Positions 1 to 8,915 of a stretch of 37,856 bases of DNA are shown here, piece by piece. Position 1 is the first letter of the stretch, and every line of letters starts with the position of its first letter. The notes below the pieces were generated by a model. That model did no database searches. It was not told the origin of the DNA and saw only the letters and a list, made by a program, of their open reading frames with translations. The position numbers and the translations under genes were made by a program. Source of the DNA: Campylobacteraceae bacterium (GTDB taxonomy: Bacteria; Campylobacterota; Campylobacteria; Campylobacterales; Sulfurovaceae); the NCBI GenBank assembly GCA_027065045.1, contig JAMOOX010000097.1, forward strand, positions 1-37,856, given 5' to 3'.

Positions 1-2
1 TG

Positions 3-683
3 TGGCAATTTGCCCAAAGTGCCGAGGGTATAAAAGAGGCTTGTTTAGCCCTTAATACTCCTGTGGTTAGTGGAAATGTATCTCTATATAATGAGACAAA
101 TGGAGTAAGTGTATTTCCTACACCTGCTATTGCTATGGTTGGATTAAATGAAGATGCCTCTAATGTACTTGGTAGTAGCTTTGTAGATAATGGTAGTAAT
201 ATCTTATTGGTAGGTTCTACAAAAGGTGAATTTGGTGGAAGTCTATATATCAAGGAGCTATTTGGTGAAACAGTTGGTAACTTATCAGATGTAGATTATA
301 AATCAGAGTTGGCACTTTGGGAGCTTGTAATAGAAGCAAATAAAAAATCTCTCTTAAAATCAGCAAAAGATTTAAGTAGTGGTGGATTAGCTATTACTTT
401 GGCAAAAATGAGTGCTACTTCAGATATTGGAGTTGAGGTAAATGTAGAGTTTGAAGATAGTAGATATATCTTTGATGAATCACAAAGTAGAGCAGTATTA
501 GAGGTAAGTAGTGAAAATCTTGAAGCTGTTATAAGTATGGCAAAAGATTTAGGATTAGAGGTTGCTACTATTGGTACTACTGGTGGAGATAGTTTAAAAG
601 TTAATGATATTAAAATGGACTTAGATAAGTTAAAAGATACCTATTTTAATAGATTTGCTAGAGTTATTGAACAAGATTTATAA
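3..683 (+). CDS. purL: Phosphoribosylformylglycinamidine synthase subunit PurL, C-terminal part
   Basis: The frame is open from base 3 and continues off the left edge, so only about the last 226 codons are present. PurL makes FGAM from FGAR, ATP and glutamine-derived ammonia in de novo purine synthesis. Visible PurL features are the segment FAQSAEGIKEACLALN, followed by SGNVSLYNET, then the C-terminal AIRS-C domain with SSGGLAITLAKM. A GTG at 63 lies inside the conserved segment and is not the real start. The gene ends at TAA 681-683 and converges with gatB across a hairpin. Identification is by family similarity recalled from memory; the conserved motif is very characteristic. Confidence 0.95.
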   Translation, partial: WQFAQSAEGIKEACLALNTPVVSGNVSLYNETNGVSVFPTPAIAMVGLNEDASNVLGSSFVDNGSNILLVGSTKGEFGGSLYIKELFGETVGNLSDVDYKSELALWELVIEANKKSLLKSAKDLSSGGLAITLAKMSATSDIGVEVNVEFEDSRYIFDESQSRAVLEVSSENLEAVISMAKDLGLEVATIGTTGGDSLKVNDIKMDLDKLKDTYFNRFARVIEQDL

Positions 684-690
684 AAATTAA

Positions 691-712
691 AGAACTTCTA
701 AATAGAAGTTCT
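691..712 (-). terminator. Hairpin terminator between convergent purL and gatB
   Basis: There is a perfect 9-bp inverted repeat, AGAACTTCT - AAAT loop - AGAAGTTCT. Read on the - strand the stem is followed by TTAATTTTTA, the U-rich tract of an intrinsic terminator, so it should stop gatB transcription. Read on the + strand the downstream tract is poor in T, so termination of purL would be weaker. Confidence 0.75.
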
Positions 713-736
713 TAGAAGTTGGAGTAAGAAGTTTTT

Positions 737-2164
737 CTATCCTAACTTCTCTTTTAAAAGCTCATTCACCTTTTGAGGATTAGCAGAACCTTTTGATGCT
801 TTCATAGTTTGCCCTACAAAGAAGCCAAACAGTTTATCTTTTCCACCTTTGTATTGTTCTACTTTATCAGGATTATTTGCCAATATCTCATCAATAATAG
901 CCAATATTGCCCCATCATCATTAACTTGCTTTAATCCCATTTTATCTATTAGAGTATCTATATCACTATCTTCACTCATCAATACATCTAAAATATCTTT
1001 AGCACCCTTACCATTAATCTCACCATTATCAATTTTTGATACAAGTTCGCCAAGTTTAGAGGCACTTACAGGAGAGTTTGTAATATTAAATTCACTCTTA
1101 TTAAGTCTTCCAAGCAGTTCATTATTTAGCCAACTTACACTATTTTTTGCACTTGCCCCACTCTTTAGCATATTTTCAAAGTAGTATGCCAACTCTTTTG
1201 TAGCACAAAGGACTAGAGCATCATACTTTTTAAGTCCAAGCTCTTCTATATATCTTTTGACTTTAGCATCAGGGAGTTCAGGCATATTTTTCGCCTCTTC
1301 TATCATCTCATCTGTTACAACAAGAGGTCTTAAATCAGGGTCTGGAAAATATCTATAATCAGCTGCCTCTTCTTTGCCTCTCATTGATTTAGTCTCACCC
1401 TTTTCTACATTCCAAAGTCTTGTCTCTTGATATACTTCACTCTCATATACACCATCTTCATAGGCTTCAGTTTGTCTTTGTACCTCATAAGCGATAGCAT
1501 CAGCTACAAATTTAAATGAGTTGATATTTTTTATCTCTACTCTTGTACCAAACTCTTTTTGTCCTTTTGGACGAATTGATACATTTACATCACATCTAAA
1601 GCTACCCTCTTGCATATTAGCATTACTAATATCAAGGTATCTTACAGTTGAGTGAAGTTTTTTAAGGTATGCTACTGCCTCATCTGCACTTCTCATATCA
1701 GGGTCTGATACTATCTCAAGTAGAGGAGTACCTGCTCTATTTAAATCTACTTTTGATACATCTCCATCATGAATATTTTTTCCAGCATCTGCTTCAAGGT
1801 GTGCTTGAGTCATTCCAATTCTTTTGGTTGTGCCATCTTTTAAATCTATAAAAACTTCACCTTTTTGGACTATTGCTTTGTGTAGTTGTGTTATTTGATA
1901 AGCTGATGGGCTATCGGGATAAAAATAGCTTTTTCTATCAAAATTAGAACTATGATTAACGATACCATTAATAGCATATCCCAATCTCATAGCTTTGATA
2001 GCAGCCTCTTTATTAACTACGGGTAATGCCCCTGGTAGTGCTAGACAAGTGGGACAAGTATTTGAGTTTTGATGATGTGCGAAGCTTGTAGGACATGCAC
2101 AAAATAGTTTAGTTTTTGTATTTAATTGAACATGGACTTCTAATCCAATAACAGTTTCAAACAT
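737..2164 (-). CDS. gatB: Asp-tRNA(Asn)/Glu-tRNA(Gln) amidotransferase subunit B
   Basis: GatB binds the misacylated tRNA and, with GatA and GatC, converts Glu-tRNA(Gln) and/or Asp-tRNA(Asn) to the amide form in the cytoplasm. The 475-residue length is normal. The N-terminus carries the family hallmark [17 protein letters not shown] cysteine set typical of the zinc site follows (CACP...CPTC around residues 22-40), then the conserved ALPVVN. The C-terminal half has the helical and YqeY-like tail domains and ends with [13 protein letters not shown]. The ATG at 2164 is preceded by AAGGTAACCTAA, a fair ribosome binding site. The gene stands alone, convergent with purL and divergent from the ABC ATPase gene. 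Confidence 0.97.
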   Translation of the reverse strand: MFETVIGLEVHVQLNTKTKLFCACPTSFAHHQNSNTCPTCLALPGALPVVNKEAAIKAMRLGYAINGIVNHSSNFDRKSYFYPDSPSAYQITQLHKAIVQKGEVFIDLKDGTTKRIGMTQAHLEADAGKNIHDGDVSKVDLNRAGTPLLEIVSDPDMRSADEAVAYLKKLHSTVRYLDISNANMQEGSFRCDVNVSIRPKGQKEFGTRVEIKNINSFKFVADAIAYEVQRQTEAYEDGVYESEVYQETRLWNVEKGETKSMRGKEEAADYRYFPDPDLRPLVVTDEMIEEAKNMPELPDAKVKRYIEELGLKKYDALVLCATKELAYYFENMLKSGASAKNSVSWLNNELLGRLNKSEFNITNSPVSASKLGELVSKIDNGEINGKGAKDILDVLMSEDSDIDTLIDKMGLKQVNDDGAILAIIDEILANNPDKVEQYKGGKDKLFGFFVGQTMKASKGSANPQKVNELLKEKLG

Positions 2165-2257
2165 TTAGGTTACCTTTGTTATAAAATATCTAAAGCGATT
2201 ATACCTTTTAGTATCTTATATGAATATTTTATGATATACTTTTTAAAAAGAAAAAAG

Positions 2258-3121
2258 ATGTCCCAAATATTAAAAATAGATATAACAAAGCCTCTTTATG
2301 GTGCTAATGGAGATATGAACCTTGATATTAATTTAGAGATAAAGCAGGGGGATTTTATAGCATTAAGTGGGCTTAGTGGAAGTGGAAAAACTACACTACT
2401 TAGAATTTTGGCAGGATTAGAGAGTGCTAAAGGAGAGATAATAGTAGATAAAGAGATATGGCTTAGTGATAAAAAGTTTTTGCCACCACAAAAAAGAGAG
2501 ATAGGATTTGTATTTCAAGATTATGCCCTATTTGATAATATGAGTGTAATAAATAATCTACTATTTGTATCCAAAGATTTAGAGTTAGCCAACTATCTAT
2601 TAGATATAACTGAATTAAGTGGGCTAAAAGACCGTATGCCAACCTCTCTAAGTGGAGGACAAAAACAGAGAGTAAGCCTATGTAGAGCAATGATGAAAAG
2701 ACCCAAACTACTATTAATGGACGAACCTCTATCAGCCCTAGACCCTAAAATGCGAAGAAAACTACAAAATGAGATTTTAACTTTACACAAAGAGTTTAAA
2801 ACCACAACTATTATGGTAAGCCACGAACCAAGTGAGATTTATAGATTAGCCTCTCGTGTAGTAGTATTAAATCATGGTAAAATTATAGATGATGGAGATG
2901 TCAAAACAACACTACTCAAAAGAGACGGCTCTGCTAAATTCTCATTTGATGGAGAGATATTAGATATTATCAAAGTAGATGTAATATATGTAGCAATTAT
3001 ATCAGTAGCTAATCAATTAGTGGAAGTAGTAGTAAGCAAAGAGGAGAAAGAGAGCCTAAATATAGGCGATAGAGTACATATTAGCACCAAAGCATTTGCC
3101 CCAATTATTCATAGATATTAG
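2258..3121 (+). CDS. modC: Molybdate-type ABC transporter ATP-binding protein (orphan)
   Basis: This is an ABC ATPase of the CysA/ModC group. With the start taken at ATG 2258 (MSQILK, after AAAAAGAAAAAAG) it has 287 residues. An earlier in-frame ATG at 2231 would add nine residues (MIYFLKRKK) of unlikely sequence. It shows Walker A GLSGSGKTT (38-46), Q-loop FQDYALF, signature LSGGQKQR (131-138), Walker B LLLMDEPLSALD (151-162) and the H-loop VSHEP. The last 60 residues resemble the TOBE/Mop oxyanion domain of ModC. No modA or modB is adjacent: the left neighbour is gatB on the other strand and the right neighbour is a small unknown ORF. ModC is the best family guess; another anion importer is possible. 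Confidence 0.7.
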   Translation: MSQILKIDITKPLYGANGDMNLDINLEIKQGDFIALSGLSGSGKTTLLRILAGLESAKGEIIVDKEIWLSDKKFLPPQKREIGFVFQDYALFDNMSVINNLLFVSKDLELANYLLDITELSGLKDRMPTSLSGGQKQRVSLCRAMMKRPKLLLMDEPLSALDPKMRRKLQNEILTLHKEFKTTTIMVSHEPSEIYRLASRVVVLNHGKIIDDGDVKTTLLKRDGSAKFSFDGEILDIIKVDVIYVAIISVANQLVEVVVSKEEKESLNIGDRVHISTKAFAPIIHRY

Positions 3122-3157
3122 GTGTGTTTGGTTATAATAGTGAAGTAGGGTGGTTAA

Positions 3158-3349
3158 ATGGAAGAGACAAGTTATAAAAAATATATTACAAATGGTAAAG
3201 ATAAATCAACGATTAAAACTACATATCAAAATGGAGAGATAAGAGTTAAAGATAGAAGAGAGATAGAAAAAAAATATAATTGTCCTTTTGTTTTGGCTTA
3301 TGGTTCAAATTTTTTTACAGATTATAGGTTTTTTACAGTTTATTTATAG
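3158..3349 (+). CDS. Small hypothetical protein, 63 residues
   Basis: I do not recognise a family. The ORF begins MEETSYKKYITNG and ends NFFTDYRFFTVYL. It has a possible -10 TATAAT at 3133-3138 and an AGTAGGG-type site just upstream of the ATG, so it may be expressed. It contains no signal peptide or membrane segment. After the stop another frame continues as QFIYREQFDMV, so it could also be the damaged end of a longer gene. It lies where nosZ would be expected in related clusters but shows no resemblance to NosZ. Confidence 0.35.
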   Translation: MEETSYKKYITNGKDKSTIKTTYQNGEIRVKDRREIEKKYNCPFVLAYGSNFFTDYRFFTVYL

Positions 3350-3410
3350 AGAACAATTTGATATGGTATAGGTATAAGAATATATTATAACTATCCCTTT
3401 ATCGCTCTTG

Positions 3411-3424
3411 TTGATATTTATCAA
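3411..3424. promoter_or_regulatory. FNR/CRP-family operator upstream of nosB
   Basis: The sequence TTGATATTTATCAA is a perfect palindrome of the FNR type (TTGAT-N4-ATCAA). Its centre, 3417.5, lies 41.5 bp upstream of a predicted start site near 3459, which is class II activator geometry. FNR-like or NssR-like regulators are known to control nitrogen-oxide respiration genes in Campylobacterota. Which regulator binds here cannot be told from sequence. Confidence 0.75.
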
Positions 3425-3446
3425 TAGGATTATAATAAATTAATGT

Positions 3447-3452
3447 TATAAT
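3447..3452 (+). promoter_or_regulatory. -10 element and start region of the nos operon
   Basis: A consensus TATAAT lies at 3447-3452, giving a start near 3459. There is no good -35 box at the usual distance, which fits an activator-dependent promoter with the FNR-type box in its place. The leader is only about 20 nt and contains AAAAGGAG (3466-3473) before the nosB ATG at 3479. A second TATAAT at 3431-3436 is less well placed relative to the operator. Confidence 0.55.
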
Positions 3453-3478
3453 TCACTCAAATTATAAAAGGAGCTTAT

Positions 3479-4255
3479 ATGCATCCAAGTCTAATAAAGG
3501 CAAGAGTTTTTACTATAATAGCATTAACTATTTTGACATTCTCTTTTACACTTCCAATGATAACATTTCATGGAGTATTAAATAAGATTCATGATGATAA
3601 GGTAGAAGAGATTTCACCAATTAGTTATACTATTTGGAATATGTATAATAGTGGTAGATATAAGAGTGTTACAACTGATAAAGAGGCACATAATAATTTG
3701 GCTAAGATGATAGAGACTCAGGGGGAATTGGGTGTAGCTTCTCTTCCTATTTGGGCTGTTTCATTGGAAGCACCAAATTATCCAAAAGAGGCATTTCCAG
3801 AGGGGATACCTGTGTTTTTTCATTTTGATGGATATAGTGGAGAGGTTCATGAGATGAATACTATCAATCACTATGTTGGAATGGATCCTATGTGGGTTGG
3901 TGGACATCTTGAACGAGAGATTGGGATTTATGCACTTCTTTTATTATCTTTAGGAATGATATATTTTATGTTGTTTAACAATAAGATTTTGACCTATTTG
4001 ATGCTTATTCCTGCTTCGTTACCAGTTTTATTTATTCTTGATTATTCTTATTGGTTATATTGGTTTGGACATAACTTGCATGATTGGGGTGCATTTAAAA
4101 TCAAGCCATTTATGCCTACTGTTTTTGGAGATGGGAAGATTGCACAATTTATCACTCACTCTTATCCTACGATAGGGTTTTATATGATATTAGCGATTAG
4201 TCTTCTAAGTCTATTGGCATTTTTTGCAAAGAAAAAAGCTATGAAAGAGGCTTAG
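3479..4255 (+). CDS. nosB: Nos operon membrane protein NosB
   Basis: NosB is an integral membrane protein of unknown biochemical role, typical of clade II N2O-reduction operons, where it normally follows nosZ directly. This copy has 258 residues. It has an N-terminal membrane segment (about 11-30), a large exported loop (30-145) with aromatic and histidine-rich stretches, and three further membrane helices near 148-166, 171-192 and 232-252, ending in a basic tail. The WYWFGHNLHDWG-like region between the last two helices is strongly aromatic. The start is supported by AAAAGGAG six bases upstream. It is the first gene of the operon; nosD starts four bases after its stop. Assignment rests on context plus topology, so it is good but not certain. 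Confidence 0.75.
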   Translation: MHPSLIKARVFTIIALTILTFSFTLPMITFHGVLNKIHDDKVEEISPISYTIWNMYNSGRYKSVTTDKEAHNNLAKMIETQGELGVASLPIWAVSLEAPNYPKEAFPEGIPVFFHFDGYSGEVHEMNTINHYVGMDPMWVGGHLEREIGIYALLLLSLGMIYFMLFNNKILTYLMLIPASLPVLFILDYSYWLYWFGHNLHDWGAFKIKPFMPTVFGDGKIAQFITHSYPTIGFYMILAISLLSLLAFFAKKKAMKEA

Positions 4256-4258
4256 AAT

Positions 4259-5473
4259 TTGATTAAACTATTATTAACTCTTCTATCACTATTGAGCATA
4301 TTAAATGCTAATATGCTTCAAGATGCTATTGATAATGCACCTAGTGGTTCTATATTGAAGCTTCCAAAGGGAGTTTATAGAGGTAGTATTACTATCAATA
4401 AGCCTATATCTATTATTGGCAAAGAGGATGGTGTGATAATTGATGGAGATGGTAATGATACAGTTATTACTACAAATGGTTCTTTTATCACTTTATCAAA
4501 TTTAGAGATTAGAAATAGTGGTAATAGACATCATAATCTTGATGCTGGAATTAAGATGAATAGTGGTAAGCAAAATGAGATTAGTAATTGTAGGATTATT
4601 GATTGTTTGTTTGGTATTGATATGCAGATGGTTAGTAACTCTATTATTAAAAATAATTATATTACTTCAAAAGATGTAGATTTAGGGCTTCGTGGAGATG
4701 GGCTAAGGTTATGGTATAGTAATGATAATATAGTCAAAAATAATAAGCTTTATAAATCAAGAGATATGGTAGTTTGGTACTCTCATGGTAATATTATTGA
4801 GAGTAATATTGGAGAACATGGTAGATACTCTTTGCACTTTATGTATGCAGGGAAAAATATTGTCAAAAATAATAGATATAAATTCAACTCTGTTGGAATA
4901 TTTTTTATGTACTCCAAAGATACGGTAGCTACGGGTAATCTTATTCAAAGTTCACTTGGTGCGACGGGAATGGGAATGGGGCTAAAAGATGTATCAAACT
5001 TTACAATCAAAAATAATACAATTATATATTGTGCGCAGGGGCTTTATATTGATAGAAGTCCATTTGAACCTGATACTCATAATTGGATTATTGGGAATAA
5101 GGTTTTATATAATGCAGAAGCACTTCATTTTCACTCCTTAAGTGAGAATAATGTAATTAAAGATAATACTATTATGGGAAATATTGAAGATATTGTAAAT
5201 GATAGTAGAGGAAGTAAGACTAATGAAAATGAGATAGTAGGTAATTATTGGGATAATTATGAGGGATTTGATAGAGATGGAAATAATATTGGTGATACTT
5301 CACACAAAGTATATCAATATGCCGACCAACTTTGGGTCTATAATCCTGATGTTAAATTCTTTTATGGCTCTCCTGTGATTTCACTACTAAACTTTTTGGC
5401 AAAACTTGCACCATTTTCTAAGCCACTCTTTATTATGGAAGATAAAGAACCAAAAGTAAGAATAGAAGGATAA
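4259..5473 (+). CDS. nosD: Periplasmic copper-processing beta-helix protein NosD
   Basis: NosD is a periplasmic protein needed, with the NosF/NosY ABC complex, to mature the copper centres of nitrous oxide reductase. The start is a TTG at 4259, with GAGG eight bases upstream; it opens a clear signal peptide (MIKLLLTLLSLLSILNANM). Residues 20-330 are a right-handed beta-helix of CASH/NosD type with many NNxI, NxIxxNxI and GNxI rungs, for example IIKNNYITS, IKNNTIIYC and VIKDNTIMGN. The C-terminal NYWDNYEGFDRDGNNIGD is characteristic of NosD. The length of 404 residues is normal. It is followed two bases later by nosG. Confidence 0.93.
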   Translation: MIKLLLTLLSLLSILNANMLQDAIDNAPSGSILKLPKGVYRGSITINKPISIIGKEDGVIIDGDGNDTVITTNGSFITLSNLEIRNSGNRHHNLDAGIKMNSGKQNEISNCRIIDCLFGIDMQMVSNSIIKNNYITSKDVDLGLRGDGLRLWYSNDNIVKNNKLYKSRDMVVWYSHGNIIESNIGEHGRYSLHFMYAGKNIVKNNRYKFNSVGIFFMYSKDTVATGNLIQSSLGATGMGMGLKDVSNFTIKNNTIIYCAQGLYIDRSPFEPDTHNWIIGNKVLYNAEALHFHSLSENNVIKDNTIMGNIEDIVNDSRGSKTNENEIVGNYWDNYEGFDRDGNNIGDTSHKVYQYADQLWVYNPDVKFFYGSPVISLLNFLAKLAPFSKPLFIMEDKEPKVRIEG

Positions 5474-5475
5474 GT

Positions 5476-6216
5476 ATGGCATCAATCAAAACAGATAGAC
5501 GAGATTTTATGAAATACTCTACAATTGGCATTTTAGCACTTGTAGCAGGGGCAGGGACTCTACTCTCTCCAGAGATTTTAGAGGCAGAGAGTAGATTACG
5601 ACCACCAGGGGCTGTAGATGAAAAAGAGTTTTTGGGACTTTGTATCAAGTGTGGGCAGTGTCTTCAAGTATGTCCATATCACTCAATAAAGTTAGCTGAT
5701 ATTGCAAAAGGGCATGGTATGGGTACGCCATATATTGATGCTACTGTTCGTGGTTGTTATGCTTGTGAGGCAGTACCTTGTGTATTGGCTTGTCCTAGTG
5801 GGGCATTGGACCACTCTTGTGAAAAGGCTACTGATATTAAAATGGGAATAGCTGTTTTAGAAAATCCTAAAACTTGTTTGGCAGTTAGAAGAGAGCCTAT
5901 TCCAGCTGGTTATGATAAAAAGATGAAAGAGTTTTTGGCAAATCAGACTAATGTAACAGAGTATGAGAATAAAGTGCTAGAGAAGTTTGAGAGCTTTGAG
6001 GGTAAGGCTTGTACACTATGTGCCGATATGTGTCCTATGCCAAATCCTCTTAGTGCGATTGCTATGGTAAGTACATCTGTGGGGATTATCAAACCAGAAG
6101 TTTATGAGGGATGTACTGGGTGTGGTGTATGTCAAGAGGTCTGTCCTACAAGCATTCCATCAATTGTAATTAAACCTAGAGTTAGTTATGATGAGTATTA
6201 TAATAAGGAGAAATAG
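5476..6216 (+). CDS. nosG: Ferredoxin-type protein NosG (NapG-like)
   Basis: This exported iron-sulfur protein is thought to pass electrons from menaquinol, together with NosH, toward periplasmic cytochromes for N2O reduction. The N-terminus is a Tat signal with TDRRDFMK (6-13) and a hydrophobic stretch. Four [4Fe-4S] ligand groups are visible: CIKCGQCLQVCP (56-67), CYACEAVPCVLACP, CTLCADMCPMP and CTGCGVCQEVCP. The length of 246 residues matches the NapG/NosG family. The ATG at 5476 follows AAGGATAAG. It is packed between nosD and a cytochrome c gene, in the standard clade II order. Confidence 0.92.
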   Translation: MASIKTDRRDFMKYSTIGILALVAGAGTLLSPEILEAESRLRPPGAVDEKEFLGLCIKCGQCLQVCPYHSIKLADIAKGHGMGTPYIDATVRGCYACEAVPCVLACPSGALDHSCEKATDIKMGIAVLENPKTCLAVRREPIPAGYDKKMKEFLANQTNVTEYENKVLEKFESFEGKACTLCADMCPMPNPLSAIAMVSTSVGIIKPEVYEGCTGCGVCQEVCPTSIPSIVIKPRVSYDEYYNKEK

Positions 6217-6218
6217 AG

Positions 6219-6821
6219 GTGTTTAGTATTAAGCAAAAAGCAACAAAATTAAGTCTTGTTTTGGTTGCTTTGATGATAACAAGTTGTAATGATAGTGATA
6301 AAAAAGAGATAGTAAAAGATAGCACTCCTTTAGGCAAAATTGAGGTAGTAGCAAATAGTAATGCAAAAGAGATAAAGGTAAAAGAGAAAATAAGTGATAA
6401 AAATCAGAGTAAATCTTATTATCTAAATTATAATATTAAAAGTAATTATGATGAAAACTCTCAACCTGCAAATAAAGATGCTTCTGTAAGGGTAAAACCA
6501 CGGACAAGCATTGATGCACAAATTCATATTAGAAGTCCTTATGAAGAGGTAAAAATTTCTATGATGGTCAAAAGACTTAGCAAAAAGTTTATTGTAAAGT
6601 GTTCGGCTTGTCATAATGATTATGCAAATGGAATTATTGGTCCATCTCTTTTGGCTAAAACTAATGATGAGATAATCAAGAGTATATCAGACTTTAAAAG
6701 TGGTAAAAAATCAAATCCATTGATGAAAGATTTGATTAGTATGATGAGTGATAAAGAGATAAAAGAGTTGGCAGATGAAATATATACATTTAATAAACAA
6801 ATCCAAGAGTTAGGGAAATAG
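6219..6821 (+). CDS. nosC1: Lipoprotein monohaem cytochrome c of the nos operon (NosC1-like)
   Basis: A class I c-type cytochrome that probably carries electrons between NosGH and nitrous oxide reductase. The start is GTG at 6219, with AAGGAG eight bases upstream. The N-terminus is a lipoprotein signal ending LMITSC (Cys23), followed by a charged, low-complexity linker to about residue 115. The haem motif is CSACH at 128-132, and a downstream NPLMKD offers the methionine ligand. The 200-residue size with one haem matches the first of two cytochromes usual in Campylobacterota nos clusters. The next cytochrome gene starts two bases after its stop. Confidence 0.85.
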   Translation: MFSIKQKATKLSLVLVALMITSCNDSDKKEIVKDSTPLGKIEVVANSNAKEIKVKEKISDKNQSKSYYLNYNIKSNYDENSQPANKDASVRVKPRTSIDAQIHIRSPYEEVKISMMVKRLSKKFIVKCSACHNDYANGIIGPSLLAKTNDEIIKSISDFKSGKKSNPLMKDLISMMSDKEIKELADEIYTFNKQIQELGK

Positions 6822-6822
6822 T

Positions 6823-7320
6823 ATGAAAAATATAATAGCAGGATTATCTACAATAATTGTAATAGGGCTTATGGCATATACTGCAAATACTGGTGGTGCT
6901 TATCACGGTGGAGAACATGGTAAGGTGATTAAAGATTTTGGAGATACTATCTCTAATTCAACTGTAGCTGTCAAACCAAAAGAGAAAAGTGATAGAGATA
7001 AAGAAAATGATGCTCTAAATGCTCTTAGAGATAAAGCAGGTAATGCAGGTGCATTTAAAGTATCACAAGCATATAAGAGTAAATGTGCATCGTGTCATGG
7101 TGTAAATGGCAGCGGTATGCAAAATGGTAAAAAACTAATGGGTGCAAAACTATTTGGACAGAGTGCTGATAAGGTTTATAATAGTTTAATAGAGTTTAAA
7201 TCTGGACGAAGAGAAAATGTAGTTATGAAAGGACTTTTAATCTCATTGAGTAAAGATGATTTAAAAGTATTTGCAGATGAGATTGGAGAGTTCCCTGCTC
7301 GTGCTGAGGCATTAAAATAG
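6823..7320 (+). CDS. nosC2: Membrane-anchored monohaem cytochrome c (NosC2-like)
   Basis: The second class I cytochrome c of the operon. The N-terminal hydrophobic segment (4-20) is a signal or anchor, followed by a histidine-bearing patch (GGAYHGGEHG) and a charged linker. The haem motif is CASCH (88-92) in the context KCASCHGVNGSG, with a likely methionine ligand in VVMKGLL. It should act in the periplasm as partner of the preceding cytochrome. The two proteins share their haem-domain plan (SxxFKSGxxxNxxMKxL) and probably arose by duplication. Confidence 0.87.
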   Translation: MKNIIAGLSTIIVIGLMAYTANTGGAYHGGEHGKVIKDFGDTISNSTVAVKPKEKSDRDKENDALNALRDKAGNAGAFKVSQAYKSKCASCHGVNGSGMQNGKKLMGAKLFGQSADKVYNSLIEFKSGRRENVVMKGLLISLSKDDLKVFADEIGEFPARAEALK

Positions 7321-7335
7321 TATTTAGGAGTCTAT

Positions 7336-8241
7336 ATGGATAAGTATAATAATAGAGAAATTATTAAAAAAAGTACATTTTGGAGTACTTTTTTTGATAA
7401 GAGTAGAGATGGTAAAACAAAATTTAGTTATAGAATGAAGAGGTGGATTTTGGTTATCTCTATTCATCTTCTATTTTTCTTATCTTTTCATATAGATTTA
7501 CAGATATTAGAAGGTACTCTAAATGGTTCTAGGTTTCTAGGATTTCATATGACAGATATTTATACTACAATGCAACTATATATTGCTACCTATCATCTAC
7601 CAATTAATATGATAATTGGTACGGTTACAATCTTGATAGTATATATACTTGTAGGTGGGAGAAGCTACTGTGCATGGGTATGTCCTTATGGAATTTTAAG
7701 TGAAATTGGTGAAAAATGGCATAATACTTTAGTAACTAAAAAGATTATCAAAAGTAGAACATTTGACCATAGAGTAAGACATATCTTTTGGGCTATATTC
7801 TTGGGATTATCATTTATAAGTGGATATTTAGTATTTGAAACATTTAATGTAATTGGAATTTTGAGCCGTATGATAGCCTATGGTTGGAGTGTAGCAATTA
7901 TTTGGGTAGTAGTAGTATTTGCTATGGAGGTATTTTTCTCTCGCCGTGCATGGTGTAAATATATTTGCCCTATTGGCACAACCTATGGATATATTGGCAA
8001 AGTATCTGCCCTTAGAATAGAGTGGAATGATAACTGTGATAGCTGTATGGTATGTCATGATGTATGTTTTGAAAATCAGGTATTAGAGATTACAAAAGCC
8101 AAATATAAAAAGCAAATTGATGAGAAAGAGATAAAAACTCAATATATTACAGGTGCTGATTGTACCTTATGTGGAAGATGTATTGATGTATGCCACGAAG
8201 ATGCTTTGAAGTTTGATTTTAGATTGAAAGATTTGGTGTAG
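7336..8241 (+). CDS. nosH: Polytopic iron-sulfur quinol dehydrogenase subunit NosH (NapH-like)
   Basis: NosH is a NapH/NosR-C-terminal-like membrane protein proposed to take electrons from menaquinol and hand them to NosG. Membrane helices are near residues 37-55, 85-108, 145-165 and 175-197. Two cytoplasmic CxxxCP motifs are present, CAWVCP (112-117) and CKYICP (207-212). The soluble end has two [4Fe-4S] groups, with C234/C237/C240/C244 and C276/C279/C282/C286. At 301 residues it is normal for the family. It lies 15 bases after the cytochrome gene and 3 bases before nosF. Confidence 0.92.
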   Translation: MDKYNNREIIKKSTFWSTFFDKSRDGKTKFSYRMKRWILVISIHLLFFLSFHIDLQILEGTLNGSRFLGFHMTDIYTTMQLYIATYHLPINMIIGTVTILIVYILVGGRSYCAWVCPYGILSEIGEKWHNTLVTKKIIKSRTFDHRVRHIFWAIFLGLSFISGYLVFETFNVIGILSRMIAYGWSVAIIWVVVVFAMEVFFSRRAWCKYICPIGTTYGYIGKVSALRIEWNDNCDSCMVCHDVCFENQVLEITKAKYKKQIDEKEIKTQYITGADCTLCGRCIDVCHEDALKFDFRLKDLV

Positions 8242-8244
8242 GGT

Positions 8245-8889
8245 ATGATAAAAATAAACAATCTAACCAAAAAATTTGGAAAAAACATATCGTTAGATAA
8301 TGTTAATATAGAGTTTAATAAAAGTGATTATATCGCATTAATGGGTGCAAATGGAGCAGGGAAAACTACTCTTGTTCGTTCAATTTTGGGATATTATCAC
8401 CCTGATAGTGGTAGTGTAGAGATTAATGGATTAGACCCTATAAAAGATAGAGTAGAGGTGCTAAATAATATTAGTTTTGTGCCTCAACTTCCACCTCCAA
8501 TTAAGCTAAGTATCTCTGAATTAATGGAGTATATAAGTAAGAGTACAGGGGTGGATAAGGGGCAAATTGAGTATTTTTCTAATGAAATGAAGCTTGATAT
8601 TAAAGCAAATATTAATAAATCATTTTTTACTCTTAGTGGAGGAATGAAACAGAAGCTTTTGATTGCTATAAGTTTAGCACGAAAGAGTAAGATTATAATA
8701 TATGATGAACCAACAGCAAATCTTGACCCAAAAGCAAGAGATGATTTTTATAGACTTCTTAAAGATAATCAAGAGGATAAAACTTTATTATTTATTACTC
8801 ATAGATTAGAAGAGGTTCAAGATATTGTAAATAGAGAAGTATATATGGATTTGGGTAAGATTGTTTCAGATAAGGCCATAATAATTTAG
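8245..8889 (+). CDS. nosF: ABC transporter ATPase NosF
   Basis: The cytoplasmic ATPase of the NosDFY copper-centre maturation complex. Motifs are Walker A MGANGAGKTT, Q-loop FVPQLPPP, signature TLSGGMKQK, Walker B IIIYDEPTANLDP and switch His in FITHRLEE. The length of 214 residues is slightly short but in range, ending soon after the RecA-like core. In typical clusters nosY follows directly; here a caspase-like gene intervenes, starting 26 bases downstream. Confidence 0.93.
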   Translation: MIKINNLTKKFGKNISLDNVNIEFNKSDYIALMGANGAGKTTLVRSILGYYHPDSGSVEINGLDPIKDRVEVLNNISFVPQLPPPIKLSISELMEYISKSTGVDKGQIEYFSNEMKLDIKANINKSFFTLSGGMKQKLLIAISLARKSKIIIYDEPTANLDPKARDDFYRLLKDNQEDKTLLFITHRLEEVQDIVNREVYMDLGKIVSDKAIII

Positions 8890-8915
8890 ATATAATCTAT
8901 AAAAGGAGTTTTGAA

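Noticed and set aside
3158-3349. Remnant of nosZ
   Set aside because: Its position suggested it, but the 63 residues have no NosZ copper-site motif or similarity I can see.
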